NCBI GenBank assembly: GCA_964371035.1
Contig: CAYJLG010000001.1
Coordinates: 124,001-188,000 of the forward strand
Length of the DNA stretch: 64,000 bases
Reading direction: 5' to 3'
Source: UBA1535 sp964371035
Lineage (GTDB): Bacteria; Bacillota; Clostridia; Tissierellales; Sedimentibacteraceae
The translations under genes and the position numbers were made by a program. Positions 26,802 through 36,161 of this stretch are shown here, piece by piece (the first letter of the stretch is position 1; the number at the start of each line of letters is the position of its first letter). The notes below the pieces were generated by a model that had not been told where the DNA came from, did not search any database, and saw only the letters and a program-made list of their open reading frames with translations.

Positions 26802-28106
26802 TTAAAGGCTATCAAATGCTTTTTTTAGTATGTTAAGTGACATTTTCAATTCATCATCACTTATGATAAGAGGTGGCGAAAGTGTCAATACATTTTCACT
26901 CGAAACTTTAAAACTAAGTCCGTATTCCAAGGATTTATACAATATTTTTTCAGCTTCTATGTGTGCTTTAGATCCATCTTTATATGATAATTCTACTCCT
27001 ATCAAAGCACCTATTTGTCTAATTTCAGAAATTAATTCATTTTTAAAACTTAAAATACCCTCTTTTAATGTTTCGCCTATTTGATTAGCTCTTTTCAAAA
27101 GATTTTCCTTTTCTATCGTATCTATTAACGCAAGTGTGACAGCAGATGCAAGTGGATTTTTTTCAAAAGTAAAATGTCCCATAGAAGTTTTTTCACATAT
27201 ATCAAATTTGTTGTGAGCAACTACTGCAGAAAACGGAATCAAACTTCCTCCTAATCCTTTCCCTAAAGTTAGTATATCTGGAACCACTCCGAAATTTTCA
27301 AAAGAAAACATAGTTCCGCATCTTCCGAAAGCAGTCGGAATTTCATCGAAAATCAAAACTACATTATTTTCATCACATATTTGTCTGATTTTTTGAAGAT
27401 GCTTTTTTTTAGGGATATTGACGTCTGTACATCTAATAGGTTCAATTAAAATAGCTCCTACATCTTCTGTTTTACACATGTATTCTATATAATTAAGAGT
27501 TCTTTCATTTTCATCTTCATCTTTTGAAAAATGTGGAAATTGCATGCAATAATCAAGCAACGGCTCCAATCCCTTTTTAAAATGTTCTGTTCCTCCAGCA
27601 CTTATAGTTAAAAATGTAGCTCCGTGAAAAGAATCTGTTGCCGATAAAATCATCTTCTTTTTTGTATACACTCTTGCAAGTTTTAGTGCTGTCTCATTGG
27701 ATACAGCTCCGCTTGTAGTGAAAAGCACCTTAAAATCGTCATTTGGCATTAAACTAATAAGTTTTTTTGCACATTCTGTAGCTTTGTCGTTCGAATATCT
27801 CCTTGGCGAGAAAGATAGTTCACTTATTTGACTTGTCAATGCATTTACCAATTTTTTATGATTATATCCAAGTTGGTGTACGCTATTACCGTGAAAATCT
27901 ATTATTTTATGTCCGTCCTTGTCAGTTATATATATGCCTTCACAAGCTACTACAGTGTTTAAACACGGAGTTGAAAGTGCCTGTTTAATAAAATATTTTT
28001 CATCTTCTTTTAAATCATTTTTAGTATTTTCTGATAAATTATCAGCTTGCCAACTTTCTCTAAATAAACTGATATTAGTATCGCCTTCTGCTGTTTTAGC
28101 TATCAT
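26802..28106 (-). CDS. pbfA: Class III aminotransferase fold enzyme, probable (R)-1-hydroxy-2-aminoethylphosphonate ammonia-lyase (PbfA)
   Basis: PLP enzyme of 434 residues with the catalytic Lys in TLGKGLGGS near residue 280. The N-terminal STPCLN and the FHGNSVHQLGYNH block near residue 70 resemble the PbfA group, which converts hydroxylated aminoethylphosphonate to phosphonoacetaldehyde and ammonia, the substrate of PhnX encoded just upstream. Placement at the end of a phnW-phnX operon is the typical context of PbfA. A plain class III transaminase acting on aminoethylphosphonate is the alternative. An inverted repeat with a T tail separates it from phnX. Confidence 0.78.
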   Translation of the reverse strand: MIAKTAEGDTNISLFRESWQADNLSENTKNDLKEDEKYFIKQALSTPCLNTVVACEGIYITDKDGHKIIDFHGNSVHQLGYNHKKLVNALTSQISELSFSPRRYSNDKATECAKKLISLMPNDDFKVLFTTSGAVSNETALKLARVYTKKKMILSATDSFHGATFLTISAGGTEHFKKGLEPLLDYCMQFPHFSKDEDENERTLNYIEYMCKTEDVGAILIEPIRCTDVNIPKKKHLQKIRQICDENNVVLIFDEIPTAFGRCGTMFSFENFGVVPDILTLGKGLGGSLIPFSAVVAHNKFDICEKTSMGHFTFEKNPLASAVTLALIDTIEKENLLKRANQIGETLKEGILSFKNELISEIRQIGALIGVELSYKDGSKAHIEAEKILYKSLEYGLSFKVSSENVLTLSPPLIISDDELKMSLNILKKAFDSL

Positions 28107-28131
28107 ATTATCTTTATTCCTTTCAAGAAAA

Positions 28132-28166
28132 AGTGTTGCAAAATAAAGTTTTAATTTTGCAACACT
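28132..28166 (-). terminator. Intra-operon hairpin between phnX and pbfA
   Basis: AGTGTTGCAAAAT pairs perfectly with ATTTTGCAACACT (13 bp); on the minus strand TTTTTC follows. It lies between the phnX stop and the pbfA start, so it may lower pbfA expression or stabilise the upstream mRNA. Confidence 0.72.
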
Positions 28167-28180
28167 CCATATTTATAAAT

Positions 28181-28966
28181 TTACAATGCTTCTATTTCAT
28201 CAATGAGTTTGCAAAGTTCTGATAGGTTGTTTATAATATAGTCAGCACCTGCATTTTTATATGCTTCGATAACTCTTTTGCGCTCTGTTTCTTTTTTTTC
28301 GTTAGATAAATTATCGTATTCTTCTTTACTAAGGCCCATAGCAGAGCTACCTTCTATCAAACCTACTGTTTTTACACCTGCACTTTTACCTTCTTTTATG
28401 TCAGCAACAGTATCCCCTACTTTAATAACAGCACTAATTCCACTGATTTTCATTGCTTCCATATTTCTGTATATCATAAACGGATACGGTCTTCCTACCC
28501 CACCTACTTCATTTGAAGTAAAACAGTAATCAGGTGAATATCCGTTTTCTTTTGCTTTTGGTATAACTATATTCATCATTTCTCTTGTATAACCTGTCGT
28601 ACTTCCTATTTTGATTCCTCTATCTTTTAATTCCTTTATTGAATCCAATACAAAAGGTATAGGATCTGCAAATTGGTGAACTACATCTAAAATAGCTCTT
28701 TCACTTTTTAGATAAACTGCATCTATGTCTTCTTCAGTGAAATCTTTTCCGTATTTTTTGTTCCACTCTTCTTTAATTCTTGGCATGTTAAGCATATATT
28801 TTACATGATCTCTTTTTAACATTCCCATAGGTTCTCTTACTTCTTCACTTGTTGGAACTATTCCGAAAGACTGAAAAGCCTCTATAAACGCTTGTACAGG
28901 TGCAAAACAACCATAATCAACAGTAGTTCCTGCCCAGTCAAAAATGACTGCTTCTATTTTTTTCAT
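28181..28966 (-). CDS. phnX: Phosphonoacetaldehyde hydrolase
   Basis: HAD-superfamily enzyme that cleaves the C-P bond of phosphonoacetaldehyde, giving acetaldehyde and phosphate. It has the nucleophile motif FDWAGTTVDYG near residue 10, the cap-domain Schiff-base Lys in MGMLKRDHVKYM near residue 52, and KVGDTVADIKEG for metal binding. The 261 residues are full length. It follows phnW in the same operon. Confidence 0.96.
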   Translation of the reverse strand: MKKIEAVIFDWAGTTVDYGCFAPVQAFIEAFQSFGIVPTSEEVREPMGMLKRDHVKYMLNMPRIKEEWNKKYGKDFTEEDIDAVYLKSERAILDVVHQFADPIPFVLDSIKELKDRGIKIGSTTGYTREMMNIVIPKAKENGYSPDYCFTSNEVGGVGRPYPFMIYRNMEAMKISGISAVIKVGDTVADIKEGKSAGVKTVGLIEGSSAMGLSKEEYDNLSNEKKETERKRVIEAYKNAGADYIINNLSELCKLIDEIEAL

Positions 28967-28998
28967 CTTATTATTCTCCTCTAAAAATAATATTTTTT

Positions 28999-30087
28999 TT
29001 ATTTATTAAAATACTCTGAAAAAATCTTACACAATTTTTCCATGTCATCAGGATATATCTCGCCTATATTTCCTATCCTGAAAGTATCAGCATCCGTAAC
29101 TTTTCCTGGATAAATCGCATAACCGCGTTCTTTTACGAAATTATACATCTCTTCAAAGTTAAATTTTTTGTTTTCCGGATAAAAAAATGTGGTGATTATA
29201 GGACTTTGATGAATTCTATCGACATATGTACTTACGCCTAATTCAGTTAATCCATCAATCAATATCTTATTGTTTTCTCTATATCTTCTTTCACGAGCCG
29301 AAACTCCGCCTTCTTCTTTAAGTTCTTCGATAGCTCTTGCAAATGCAAGTACAACATGTGTAGGTGAAGTGAATCGCCATTTTCCATCTTTATTCATTTC
29401 TGCCCACTGAGCATACAAATCCAAAGAAATACTTGTAGATTTTCCTTCACACTTCATAAGCGCATCTTTTTTGCAGATAACAAATGAAAACCCAGGAACT
29501 CCTTGTATACACTTATTTGCAGAACTTACTATAAAATCAATACCCAATGCTTTCATATCTATATCTACTCCGCCAAAACTTGACATTGCATCTACAAAAT
29601 ATGTACATCCAGCTTCTTTTACAACTCTTCCTATGCTTTCAATATCATTTAAAATACCTGAAGTTGTTTCACAATGTACTATAACAACATGATTTATAGA
29701 TTTATCTTCAGCTAAAATCTTAGCAACTTCGTCTGCCTTAGGTTTTTCATTATAATGGCAAGTATATACAGCATGATTTCTTTTCGCCTGTTTTACTGTC
29801 TTTATTATTCTTTCACCATATGCACCATTAGAAATAATGAGTATTTTATCATTTTCTCCTAAAGTGCTTATAAGAACCGATTCTACTCCAAAACTTCCAC
29901 TTCCTTGCATAAGAACTGCAGTATATTCATCTTCTGTAACATGTGCAAATTCAAGTAAATCTTTCCTTATAGACTGTGTTATGACTTTATAGTCTGAATC
30001 CCAAGTACAGTGATCCACCATCATTTCTTTTTTGACCATTTCACTTGTAGTAAGTGGTCCTGGTGTAAGTAATTTGTAATTTATCAT
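28999..30087 (-). CDS. phnW: 2-aminoethylphosphonate-pyruvate transaminase
   Basis: PLP aminotransferase making phosphonoacetaldehyde and alanine from 2-aminoethylphosphonate and pyruvate. It opens with LLTPGPLTTS, has MQGSGSFGVES (PLP phosphate), DAMSSFGG and the PLP Lys in SSANKCIQG near residue 190. The ATG at 30087 (362 residues) is preferred, since GAGGAG lies five bases upstream; the longer reading runs back into the upstream gene. Confidence 0.95.
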   Translation of the reverse strand: MINYKLLTPGPLTTSEMVKKEMMVDHCTWDSDYKVITQSIRKDLLEFAHVTEDEYTAVLMQGSGSFGVESVLISTLGENDKILIISNGAYGERIIKTVKQAKRNHAVYTCHYNEKPKADEVAKILAEDKSINHVVIVHCETTSGILNDIESIGRVVKEAGCTYFVDAMSSFGGVDIDMKALGIDFIVSSANKCIQGVPGFSFVICKKDALMKCEGKSTSISLDLYAQWAEMNKDGKWRFTSPTHVVLAFARAIEELKEEGGVSARERRYRENNKILIDGLTELGVSTYVDRIHQSPIITTFFYPENKKFNFEEMYNFVKERGYAIYPGKVTDADTFRIGNIGEIYPDDMEKLCKIFSEYFNK

Positions 30088-30112
30088 TTTATCTCCTCTT
30101 TCGCTCATTTGG

Positions 30113-31096
30113 TTATTTTGCACTTTCTGATATAGCTTCATGTTCTTTTAACAAATCTACAGTTAATGGTTCAGGAAACACTTTCGAATTTGGCGACAAT
30201 GCAGTTTCATCAGCTACTTCACCGTTATAAAGTGGAACTGGGTAGTTTAACATAAGGTTTGAGCGTCCGTTTTCTATTATGCACTGAACCATTTCCATCG
30301 CTAAAGGATTAGTGTTGTCGCCTTTATCTACAACAGCTACACTCTCTGTTAATGTAAAGTTACCTTCTGTAGGGTCAATAAAATCAATCGGTAAACCATC
30401 TGCTTTATCGGCTACAGCGTGATGTCTTAATCCAAAACCTATAGCAACTTCTCCTGCACGAACTTTTTTTATAGGGCCTGAACCTGAGGATTCAAGATGT
30501 GCACCTGCATTCGCATATATACCTTCAAGTATATTTTTTGTTTCATCTTCTCCGTATTCACTAATTAACGCTTGTACCATCAACCACGCTGTTGAAGAGC
30601 CCGTAATATCAACCATTGAAATCACGCCACTATATTTAGGATCCGCAAGTTCTTTAATAGAAATCGGCTTATCTATACTATTATTTGCTAGTTCTTGAGT
30701 ATTAACAAACAAAGCACCTTGATTTCCAATAAATGGAGCGTAATAATTAGGGAATGAATCAAAAGTATTTACATCAAAAGTTAATTCTTTAAACATGTTA
30801 TGATCTGCTTGTGCACTCTCGATGTAGTACGAACTCATTGTAATGACATCTGCTTCGATATTTGTTCCTTCTGCTAATAATTTTCCGCCAAGCTCAGAAG
30901 TTCCAAAACTTTGAAAAATATATTTTCCTTCATATCCATTTGCATCTAAAGTATTTTTGATAGATTCAACAGCTTCATCATCTGCATTTGAGTAAAACAC
31001 TACTTGTTCTTCACTTTCCGAACATCCTGTAAAACTTGCTAAACATGTTGCACCGACAAGCATACTCATTACTATTTTTTTCAATCTTAAATTCAT
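30113..31096 (-). CDS. 2-aminoethylphosphonate ABC transporter substrate-binding lipoprotein
   Basis: Extracytoplasmic solute-binding protein of 327 residues with signal peptide and lipobox SFTGC (Cys near residue 25). It has the iron/spermidine-type fold start VVFYSNADDEAVESI that marks the putative aminoethylphosphonate binding group (PhnS-like). The first two steps of degradation are encoded directly downstream, and the permease and ATPase upstream, so the ligand is inferred from context as 2-aminoethylphosphonate. Confidence 0.85.
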   Translation of the reverse strand: MNLRLKKIVMSMLVGATCLASFTGCSESEEQVVFYSNADDEAVESIKNTLDANGYEGKYIFQSFGTSELGGKLLAEGTNIEADVITMSSYYIESAQADHNMFKELTFDVNTFDSFPNYYAPFIGNQGALFVNTQELANNSIDKPISIKELADPKYSGVISMVDITGSSTAWLMVQALISEYGEDETKNILEGIYANAGAHLESSGSGPIKKVRAGEVAIGFGLRHHAVADKADGLPIDFIDPTEGNFTLTESVAVVDKGDNTNPLAMEMVQCIIENGRSNLMLNYPVPLYNGEVADETALSPNSKVFPEPLTVDLLKEHEAISESAK

Positions 31097-31126
31097 TTTA
31101 ATTTCTCTCTTTCTTTTTAGTGTTCT

Positions 31127-32761
31127 TTATTTTTGTGTTTGTTTTTTATTTGAAAAGAATAAAAATAATCCTTTTGCAATCAAGTTTGTTATTAAAATTA
31201 AAATTGACAATACGAAAATTTCACTAAAATTTGCAAAGTGTTGCAATTCTTTTATCTTAGTTGTAATAACCATAGTTCTTGCTCCCGCAATAAATATTAC
31301 AGCACTTACAGTCACCATTGAATTGATAAAAAAATAACTGAATACTTCTATTATTGACGACAACGCGTTTGGAGTTATTATTCTAACCACTGTTTTCAAC
31401 CAACTATCTCCCATCAATTTTGCTGTGGTTTCCCATGACGAATTAAGTTTTTCAAGACAATTCTTCATTATCAAGTAAGGTGATGAAAAAAAGTGTATAA
31501 TATTTGAAATTATTATCAAAGTAAAAGTGTTTTGTAACGATGTGCCTGAAAAACTTAGCAAATACGCTACCCCTATGACCATACCTGGTATCGTGTTGCT
31601 TATGAGAGCCGTACTATCTATAATTTTTCCTAACAGTCTCATATTATTGTTTCTTGCTGAAATAAGCGCTGATATATATACTACAATTGTACCGAATATA
31701 GCGGATAAAATCGCTACAAATATCGAATTTAGATATACAGATGATAAAGCATCGTCATTGATTATCGCAAGTACATGCTCTAAGGTAAATTCTATCTTGT
31801 ACGGCCACTGTTTGATAAAAGGCATTATAAAAATTACTAAAAACACAGATAACATACAAACTAAAACTGCACAAGAAGTCACTCCTGAAAAAATATCTCT
31901 TATTTTGTTCTTTGTAAGCTCAATAGTTGAAATTTTATTGTATCGTATATTATATTTCTCCAAATATGTAAGGAGTAATATGCTTATTATCGATGGTAAC
32001 AACATCATTATGGCTACCACAGATCCTGTGCCTAAATTCGGAACGCTACCGAGCATTTCTTCATACAACATAGTCGAAATAAGCTTCATGTTTCCACTCA
32101 ACGATGTAGGTATACCATAATCTGTAAAACACAATGTAAATGTTTGAATAAGCGATGCTGCAAAAGTTCCAAGCATTGGTCTTATTATTGTGGTCATGAA
32201 ATTTTTAAATGAACTATCTCCCATTGCTCTTGATACTACCATAAACTTTTTATCTATATAACTCATAGTGTTGTTAATCAACAAAAATGCAATTGGCAAA
32301 GTATATATCACATAACCTAATATTAATCCAGCTGGCCCATATATTTCAAACAATTGACGTCCAAAAACCATCGTGAGAAGCCCTTGTTTTCCAAACGAAT
32401 ACATTATCGCAAATCCATAAGTAATTGTAGGCAATAACATTGCAATTACTGCCAAAGTAGGTATCAATTTTTTTATTATTTGGGGTATATTTGTGTAATT
32501 GACTGCGTATGCCAATAGAAATGCCAATACAGTCGATATTACAGCACTTACAGAAGACAACCACACGCTGTTTATAAAAGCTTCACCTAAGTTTTCACCA
32601 GAAAAAATCTCACTATAATGACTGAGAGTAAATCCTTGCTCGCTGGATAATGATGTTACAAAAATTGTAATCATCGGCACGAGCAGAAAAACTACAAACA
32701 AAGCTGCCACAAAAAAGAATAATACTTTAATCAGTGGAATTCTATTTTTTGTTTTAATCAT
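31127..32761 (-). CDS. Two-domain ABC permease for 2-aminoethylphosphonate
   Basis: A 544-residue fused permease with about 12 membrane segments: two copies of the binding-protein-dependent transport domain (about 60-260 and 335-535), each with an EAA-like loop. Other systems use two separate permeases (PhnU and PhnV); here one polypeptide would fill both places. It lies between the ATPase and binding-protein genes of the phosphonate operon. Confidence 0.85.
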   Translation of the reverse strand: MIKTKNRIPLIKVLFFFVAALFVVFLLVPMITIFVTSLSSEQGFTLSHYSEIFSGENLGEAFINSVWLSSVSAVISTVLAFLLAYAVNYTNIPQIIKKLIPTLAVIAMLLPTITYGFAIMYSFGKQGLLTMVFGRQLFEIYGPAGLILGYVIYTLPIAFLLINNTMSYIDKKFMVVSRAMGDSSFKNFMTTIIRPMLGTFAASLIQTFTLCFTDYGIPTSLSGNMKLISTMLYEEMLGSVPNLGTGSVVAIMMLLPSIISILLLTYLEKYNIRYNKISTIELTKNKIRDIFSGVTSCAVLVCMLSVFLVIFIMPFIKQWPYKIEFTLEHVLAIINDDALSSVYLNSIFVAILSAIFGTIVVYISALISARNNNMRLLGKIIDSTALISNTIPGMVIGVAYLLSFSGTSLQNTFTLIIISNIIHFFSSPYLIMKNCLEKLNSSWETTAKLMGDSWLKTVVRIITPNALSSIIEVFSYFFINSMVTVSAVIFIAGARTMVITTKIKELQHFANFSEIFVLSILILITNLIAKGLFLFFSNKKQTQK

Positions 32762-32798
32762 GTCTTATAAGTATTCCTTTCTCAAATTCATAAAGTTA

Positions 32799-33566
32799 TC
32801 AATCTGCTACGATAGTATTTGGAACTTGAGAAAACAAAGATAATATGTTATTTCTTTTAATTTCAAGTTGATTTAAAATAAATTCTTTTACAAAGTTATC
32901 TTTAGGTGAACTGATGATAGCCGAAGGCTTATCGTATTGTACTATTTTACCTTTATTTAAAATCATTACTTTATCAGAAAGACTTAATGCTTCTTCTGGA
33001 TCATGTGTAACAATAATTGTAGTCAGTTTGTATTCTTTTGCAATTTCTTTTATTTTATTTTTAATTGATTCTTTAATTACTCCATCAAGAGCAGATAAAG
33101 GCTCATCTAAAAGTAAAATCTTAGGTTTCATCACAAGAGTTCTAGCTAGCGCAACACGCTGTTTTTGTCCACCCGACAATTGTTCTATTTTTTTACTGAG
33201 ATGTTCTTTTAACCCTAAAAGTTCTATTAAGTCTTGAACTTCTTTTTCTGTAGAAATATTTGGCTTGTTTCTAAGTCCATATGTAATATTTTGATATGCA
33301 TTCAGATTAGGAAAAAGCGCATAATCTTGGAATACTATGTTAAACCCACGTTCTTCCATGTTGACATTTGTTATATCTTTGCCCCCAAACTCTATTTTTC
33401 CGCCATTACTTTTCGTGATGCCCAATATGATATTCAAAAGTGTAGTTTTACCGCTTCCTGAAGAACCTAAAATCGAAACAATCTCTCCGTCTTCAATATC
33501 AAGATTTACATCATCTAATATAGTAACTCCGTCGTATTCTTTTTTAATATTGTTTAATTTTAACAT
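32799..33566 (-). CDS. ABC transporter ATPase for 2-aminoethylphosphonate
   Basis: A 255-residue ATPase with Walker A GSSGSGKTTLL, signature LSGGQKQRVALA, Walker B ILLLDEPLSALD and the switch His in VTHDPEEA. First gene of the phosphonate operon. The ATG at 33566 is chosen, as AAAGGTGAT stands seven bases before it; the upstream GTG is part of that site. Confidence 0.88.
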   Translation of the reverse strand: MLKLNNIKKEYDGVTILDDVNLDIEDGEIVSILGSSGSGKTTLLNIILGITKSNGGKIEFGGKDITNVNMEERGFNIVFQDYALFPNLNAYQNITYGLRNKPNISTEKEVQDLIELLGLKEHLSKKIEQLSGGQKQRVALARTLVMKPKILLLDEPLSALDGVIKESIKNKIKEIAKEYKLTTIIVTHDPEEALSLSDKVMILNKGKIVQYDKPSAIISSPKDNFVKEFILNQLEIKRNNILSLFSQVPNTIVAD

Positions 33567-33753
33567 AATATATATCACCTTTCTAAATTTACTTTTTATG
33601 AAATATAACTTTGTTAGAATACCACCTATACTAATTGTTAGTGTTAATCATATGCTCTAATGCCGTTAATTTTTTGCACGAAAAATGTTAAGATTTTATT
33701 AATAAAAAAATTTACAATTTAAATATTTGCTGTAATTTCATGATTTATATACA

Positions 33754-33818
33754 AAAAAAGGAGTTACACCATATATCCTACAAATTAAATTTCTTTTGCA
33801 AATATATGCTTTACTCCA
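33754..33818 (-). terminator. Possible terminator after the 33840-37000 ABC operon
   Basis: On the minus strand GGAGTAAAGC and ATGGTGTAACTCC can form a long, interrupted hairpin followed by TTTTTTT. The rest of 33567-33839 holds the phosphonate operon leader and promoter region, with no clear sigma-A match. Confidence 0.45.
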
Positions 33819-33839
33819 CATAATTGATTACTATAAATT

Positions 33840-34301
33840 TTATAATTTGTTAATACTACGTTTAAGTTGCAATAATATCAATAAAACTGCACTCCCCACT
33901 GTTATTGTAGGCACTAAAATTTCAAATGACAGCATAGGAATTTTAAACATTATCATTCCAATTACATGTATAGTTTGAAAAAGTACCCATATTTTTATGC
34001 CAAAATTAATGATTATGATTTTTTTTGACTTATAAAAAATGCTCTTATCTATCGGTACAAATTTGAATTTTTCAGTATAATAATGGGATTTTCCTCCTTC
34101 TTGCACGACTAAAAAAGGATTTGCATAAAAAATAAAAATCATTGACGTTAAAATCATTTGTGTCAAAAACATACCGGTAGAAAGATATATGAGGCAAAGT
34201 ATAAATCCGATTATATAGCACACTACATCTGAGTATGATTTTAAAAACACTGTTTTTCTGTACTTCATATCAGCTTCTATCTGTCTTTTCAAATCCATCA
34301 A
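33840..34301 (-). CDS. Small membrane protein of the ABC/GntR operon
   Basis: A 153-residue protein with four predicted membrane segments (about 25-45, 48-70, 95-115 and 120-145). No family recognised. Its start overlaps the stop of the ATPase gene by four bases, so it is likely the membrane partner of that ATPase or an accessory immunity-type protein. Confidence 0.65.
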   Translation of the reverse strand: MMDLKRQIEADMKYRKTVFLKSYSDVVCYIIGFILCLIYLSTGMFLTQMILTSMIFIFYANPFLVVQEGGKSHYYTEKFKFVPIDKSIFYKSKKIIIINFGIKIWVLFQTIHVIGMIMFKIPMLSFEILVPTITVGSAVLLILLQLKRSINKL

Positions 34302-35011
34302 AATTCCTCCCTCTTAAACAGATCTCTTATAGTGAATCCTTTATTATCAAACTCATTTCTAAGCTGTTCGATATCTTTTGTATATAAGATTTTTCCGTCA
34401 TCAATCATAGTTATAAAATCAGCAACCTTATCTAAATCAGTAGTGATATGCGTCGAAAAAAGTACAGAGGCTTCCGCGTCTTCTATAGCAGTTTGTATTA
34501 TGTTTAAAAATTCTTTTCTAAACACAGGATCAAGTCCTGCTGTCGGTTCATCCATCAAATACAAAAGTGGTTTTCTCGCTAGTGCAAATGCGAGTTGAAA
34601 TTTTATAAAAGTACCCTTTGACATCTCTTTTATCTGTGTGTGTGTTGACATATCAAATCTATACATATACTCCTCGAATTTTTCCATATTCATATTTGTA
34701 TAATACTGCCCTAAAGTTTCTGCATTAAAAATCGCGCTTTCTTCTGCGAAAAACGGCTGTTCTTCCGATATAAATGCTACATTGTCCATAAGGTAATATC
34801 TGTTTTCTTTTATGTCTTTTCCATTCAAATATATGTTGCCTTTGTAGTTTTTAAGTTTGTTTCCTACAAGTTTGAAAAGAGTGGTCTTCCCTGCTCCATT
34901 TCTTCCGACAAGCCCTGTAATATATCCTTTTTCAATCGACAAATTCACATCTTTTAAAGAAAATTCACCATAAGAAAAACTCAGATTTTTAAGCTCTAAA
35001 ATTTTGTCCAT
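34298..35011 (-). CDS. ABC transporter ATPase (second of the operon)
   Basis: A 237-residue ATPase with Walker A GRNGAGKTTLF, a degenerate signature EMSKGTFIKFQLA, Walker B PLLYLMDEPTAGLD and the switch His in STHITTD. The signature resembles YtrB/YtrE-type exporters and antibiotic-resistance ATPases. It follows the GntR regulator gene and precedes the small membrane protein. Confidence 0.85.
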   Translation of the reverse strand: MDKILELKNLSFSYGEFSLKDVNLSIEKGYITGLVGRNGAGKTTLFKLVGNKLKNYKGNIYLNGKDIKENRYYLMDNVAFISEEQPFFAEESAIFNAETLGQYYTNMNMEKFEEYMYRFDMSTHTQIKEMSKGTFIKFQLAFALARKPLLYLMDEPTAGLDPVFRKEFLNIIQTAIEDAEASVLFSTHITTDLDKVADFITMIDDGKILYTKDIEQLRNEFDNKGFTIRDLFKREEF

Positions 35012-35020
35012 ATCTACACC

Positions 35021-35398
35021 TCAATCCGTCGTTTCATATAAAATCTTAATCATATCTATAAAATCATCTAATCCTATTTCAGCACTTTTAGAGTCTTTTA
35101 TGATAGGTATCAGACGTTTTTCAAGCATTACAGCCTGTTTTTCTTTCAAAATCTCCGTATTACTCTCGCAAACATAAAACCCTTTGCCAGCTACACTTCT
35201 GATTACGCCTTCCTTTTCAAGTTCTTCATAAGCTCTTTTTGTGGTTATAACACTTATCTGCAAATCTTTAGCCAAAGTCCTTATAGACGGCAAAGCTTCA
35301 TTTTCAACCAATTCTCTTTTAATTACCGCATCTTTAATCTGATTTACTATTTGCTCATAAATTGCAAGGGAATTGTTGCTTGATATCCTTATCTTCAT
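35021..35398 (-). CDS. GntR-family regulator, YtrA type
   Basis: Short GntR repressor of 125 residues: winged helix in residues 1-75 (IYEQIVNQIKDAVI, then LPSIRTLAKDL and TTKRAYEELEKEG) and a small helical C-terminus. Such proteins repress ABC operons that respond to cell-wall antibiotics. The ATG at 35398 is preferred over upstream TTG/GTG codons, which overlap the preceding stop. The 13-bp inverted repeat over the operon promoter is its likely operator. Confidence 0.83.
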   Translation of the reverse strand: MKIRISSNNSLAIYEQIVNQIKDAVIKRELVENEALPSIRTLAKDLQISVITTKRAYEELEKEGVIRSVAGKGFYVCESNTEILKEKQAVMLEKRLIPIIKDSKSAEIGLDDFIDMIKILYETTD

Positions 35399-35402
35399 AT
35401 CA

Positions 35403-36161
35403 TCACCCACCCGACCCAATCATATTAATGCTCTTTGAGATTGACAAATCAATAAATCTACTAAATTTATCACCTATGTTTTTAAAAGTCACATATACAG
35501 CTGACACATATAGTGTGCCGACCAAAATATAAACAAACAAATTGTTTGCCTCAAATGCTCCGAAAAATATTTCAGCAGCCCAAACCGAAACTATGCCGAG
35601 CACTATGCCCCATATGTTTTGTGCCGTATATTTCTCAGAATATTTTTTGGTGACAAGCTCTTTATATTCATCTTGCAAAAGTTGTATCTGTCTATAATCA
35701 CTTCTTTTTCCCGAATAATATTTGTGATGATACCTATAGCCTCCCGACAATAGTGTAGGCATCAAATTTATATTTATTGAAGTTACTAAAAAACCTATTA
35801 TGCTAAAAACCACTACTCCTAAACTTGAAAATTTAAAAACGTACAAAATTATAGCAAATGTTATAAATAAAAAATTAGTTGAAAACAACATTATAAAAAA
35901 ACCAAAGACTATATAGCCTTTTTTCTCTGCTTCAGAGATAGGAGCAACATACATAAATCTCGGCAATCTGATAACCAAAAATGAATTAAGACCAAATAAC
36001 AATGTAGCAAACATGCTAAGAGCAAAAAATCCATTAATGGCATTCATTATGATATTAAAAGGAAATACCGCTAAATATAGAGCGAGCACCCAATTAAATT
36101 TGTTTTCCTTGAGATTTAATATACTGTCTTTAATAAAAATCTTAAACATTTTTAAAATCAC
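35403..36161 (-). CDS. ABC-2-like membrane protein
   Basis: A 252-residue protein with six membrane segments, in pairs near 25-60, 85-135 and 185-235. It overlaps the upstream ATPase gene by 20 bases, so it is probably that ATPase's permease. No closer family assignment. Confidence 0.7.
   Translation of the reverse strand: MILKMFKIFIKDSILNLKENKFNWVLALYLAVFPFNIIMNAINGFFALSMFATLLFGLNSFLVIRLPRFMYVAPISEAEKKGYIVFGFFIMLFSTNFLFITFAIILYVFKFSSLGVVVFSIIGFLVTSININLMPTLLSGGYRYHHKYYSGKRSDYRQIQLLQDEYKELVTKKYSEKYTAQNIWGIVLGIVSVWAAEIFFGAFEANNLFVYILVGTLYVSAVYVTFKNIGDKFSRFIDLSISKSINMIGSGG

Noticed and set aside
31527..32120. Long plus-strand ORF of 197 codons opposite the phosphonate permease
   Set aside because: It lies wholly inside the permease gene on the other strand, has no ribosome site and no protein-like pattern.
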